A stretch of DNA of 5,984 bases from Stenotrophomonas_A sp036566925 (GTDB taxonomy: Bacteria; Pseudomonadota; Gammaproteobacteria; Xanthomonadales; Xanthomonadaceae), in contig DATCVI010000094.1 in assembly GCA_036566925.1 (NCBI GenBank), forward strand, positions 1-5,984. Reading direction: 5' to 3'. Below the pieces are notes generated by a model. The model was not told the origin of the DNA. It made no database searches and saw only the letters and a program-made list of their open reading frames with translations. This document shows, piece after piece, positions 5,219-5,984 of this stretch (positions are counted from its first letter, which is position 1; every line of letters starts with the position of its first letter). The position numbers and the translations under genes were made by a program.

Positions 5219-5227
5219 AGTGCGCGC

Positions 5228-5233
5228 ATTGTA
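5228..5233 (-). promoter_or_regulatory. Possible -10 box of the DUF502-yhhQ operon
   Basis: TACAAT on the minus strand (5233-5228) matches a -10 hexamer at five of six positions. The start point would be near A5221, leaving about three bases before the ATG at 5218. No good -35 lies 16-18 bases upstream (GCGCGT is there), so confidence is low. Confidence 0.35.
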
Positions 5234-5285
5234 GGGATTCAGGCCGGCGGACGCGCCGGTACTGGCGGTATCCCTTGGTAGGCAT

Positions 5286-5325
5286 TACTAGCGGCACATT
5301 CGCTATAGCGAACTTAGCACTAGTA
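5286..5325. promoter_or_regulatory. Nested palindromic operator, probably for the PadR regulator
   Basis: The core TTCGCTATAGCGAA (5299-5312) is a perfect 14-base palindrome. Around it, TACTAG (5286-5291) and CTAGTA (5320-5325) form a second inverted repeat whose centre is the same (5305.5), each half lying 17 bases from it. A two-level palindrome of about 40 bases, just upstream of the PadR gene and overlapping its apparent promoter, is what an autorepressing dimer would need. Assigning it to PadR is an inference from position. Confidence 0.65.
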
Positions 5326-5326
5326 T
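5299..5326 (+). promoter_or_regulatory. Putative promoter of the padR gene
   Basis: TAGTAT (5321-5326) as -10 lies 16 bases after TTCGCT (5299-5304), a weak -35 that is also the left half of the core palindrome. The start would be near A5334, giving a leader of about 19 bases that includes the ribosome binding site. Both boxes are inside the operator, so a bound repressor would exclude RNA polymerase. Confidence 0.4.
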
Positions 5327-5342
5327 CGTCTCCAACCTAGCC

Positions 5343-5347
5343 GGAGG
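5343..5347 (+). promoter_or_regulatory. Strong ribosome binding site of padR
   Basis: GGAGG lies five bases before the ATG at 5353. It is one of only two clear Shine-Dalgarno sequences ahead of first genes in the window, and supports this start. Confidence 0.75.
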
Positions 5348-5352
5348 CGGCC

Positions 5353-5718
5353 ATGAGCGAGATCGAAGGGGCATTGCGCAAGTTCCAGAAAGAGCTCAGC
5401 GCCGGGACGGTCTCGCTGGTCCTGCTGGCGGTGCTGGCGCAGGCCGAGGAGCCCTTGTACGGCTACTTGATCGCCAAGCGCCTGGAGCGCGTCGGTGAGG
5501 GCGTGCTGGCCGGCAAGCAGAGCGCGCTCTACCCGGTGCTGCGCAACCTGGAAGGGGCAGGGCTGTTGCAAAGCGAGGTCGAGCCTTCGATGGCGGGCCC
5601 GCCGCGCCGCTATTACCGCATCACCGCGACCGGGCGGGAGTGCCTGGCGCAATGGTCCGCCGCTTGGCGCGCCACCCGCGATTCCGTTGATTCCGTGCTG
5701 GAGGGAAGTTCCGAATGA
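5353..5718 (+). CDS. PadR family transcriptional regulator
   Basis: A 121-residue DNA-binding protein with the PadR winged helix-turn-helix at about residues 17-95: LSAGTVSLVLLAVLAQ leads into LYGYLIAKRLE (the first helices), GKQSALYPVLRNLEGAGLL is the recognition-helix region, and the wing ends in PPRRYYRITATGRECL. The short C-terminal helix is that of the small PadR-s1-like proteins that dimerise through it. Such repressors usually control their own operon in response to small molecules or envelope stress; the effector here is unknown. The palindromic operator at 5286-5325 lies in its promoter. Its TGA overlaps the ATG of the following HAAS-domain gene, so both are made from one message. 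Confidence 0.94.
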   Translation: MSEIEGALRKFQKELSAGTVSLVLLAVLAQAEEPLYGYLIAKRLERVGEGVLAGKQSALYPVLRNLEGAGLLQSEVEPSMAGPPRRYYRITATGRECLAQWSAAWRATRDSVDSVLEGSSE

Positions 5719-5984
5719 ACATCGAGACCATGGCCCGGCCGCAGCCGGCGACGATTCCCGAATACCTGCTCCAGCTCCGCCAGGCCCTGGCCGGCGCGGA
5801 CCCGGCGATGATCCAGGACGCGCTCTACGACGCCGAGGAGTATCTGCGCTCGGAGATGGCCGCGCAGCCCGGCCGCAGCGAGGCCGAAGTGATCGCCGAT
5901 GTCGCCGGCAGCTACGGCGCGCCGGAGGAAGTGGCCGAGATCTACCGCGAGACCGAGGTGACGGTGACGCGCGCGTTGCGCCCG
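5715..5984 (+). CDS. HAAS-domain protein, probable membrane sensor (3' end outside window)
   Basis: Ninety codons are visible. Residues about 13-90 match the HAAS (DUF1700-like) domain: IPEYLLQLRQAL, then ALYDAEEYLRSEM, EAEVIADVAGSYGAPEEVAEIYRE. This all-helical domain is typically found at the N-terminus of membrane proteins encoded just downstream of small PadR regulators, which fits the 4-base ATGA overlap with the PadR gene. In related genomes the rest is a multi-helix membrane 'putative sensor' region; that part lies beyond the right edge and cannot be confirmed. GAGGGAAG (5701-5708), inside the end of the PadR gene, can serve as ribosome binding site for the ATG at 5715. Confidence 0.85.
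   Translation, partial: MNIETMARPQPATIPEYLLQLRQALAGADPAMIQDALYDAEEYLRSEMAAQPGRSEAEVIADVAGSYGAPEEVAEIYRETEVTVTRALRP

Overview
The window is GC-rich, compactly coded bacterial chromosome. The IlvC sequence (short N-terminus, GLRPGG loop), the GTAG-type intergenic palindromes and the PadR/HAAS pair point to a gammaproteobacterium of the Xanthomonadaceae (Lysobacter, Luteimonas, Stenotrophomonas or Xanthomonas relatives). This placement rests on recalled family resemblance, not on a search.

Layout: (1) Positions 1-851, minus strand: the 5' 283 codons of ilvC, a class I ketol-acid reductoisomerase, running off the left edge. (2) Positions 852-1122, minus strand: the ilvC control region. It holds a promoter, a 42-codon leader peptide with a Leu-Leu-Val-Leu-Val-Leu-Ile run, mutually exclusive pairings (1:2, 2:3, 3:4) and an intrinsic terminator ahead of the ilvC ribosome binding site. 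This is a complete branched-chain amino acid attenuator, and the expected transcription start coincides with the leader peptide AUG, so the transcript may be leaderless. (3) Positions 1123-1548: non-coding, with a cluster of GCAAC/GTTGC palindromes behind the ilv promoter. (4) Positions 1549-3285, plus strand: an exported gamma-glutamyltransferase-family Ntn hydrolase with its catalytic Thr but with several classical gamma-glutamyl-binding residues replaced. (5) Positions 3286-3764: a convergent intergenic region with three palindromic repeat elements, two of them with very long outer arms enclosing internal hairpins. (6) Positions 3765-5218, minus strand: a two-gene unit, DUF502 membrane protein then a YhhQ/QPTR queuosine-precursor transporter, joined by a 4-base ATGA overlap. 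(7) Positions 5286-5984, plus strand: a PadR repressor with a nested palindromic operator in its own promoter, followed through another ATGA overlap by the start of a HAAS-domain membrane-sensor gene that runs off the right edge.

The genes do not form one pathway. The window joins branched-chain amino acid synthesis, periplasmic peptide or glutathione processing, queuosine salvage and a PadR-controlled envelope module. The strongest regulatory content is the ilvC attenuator and the PadR operator; the strongest structural oddity is the pair of long-stem palindromes.
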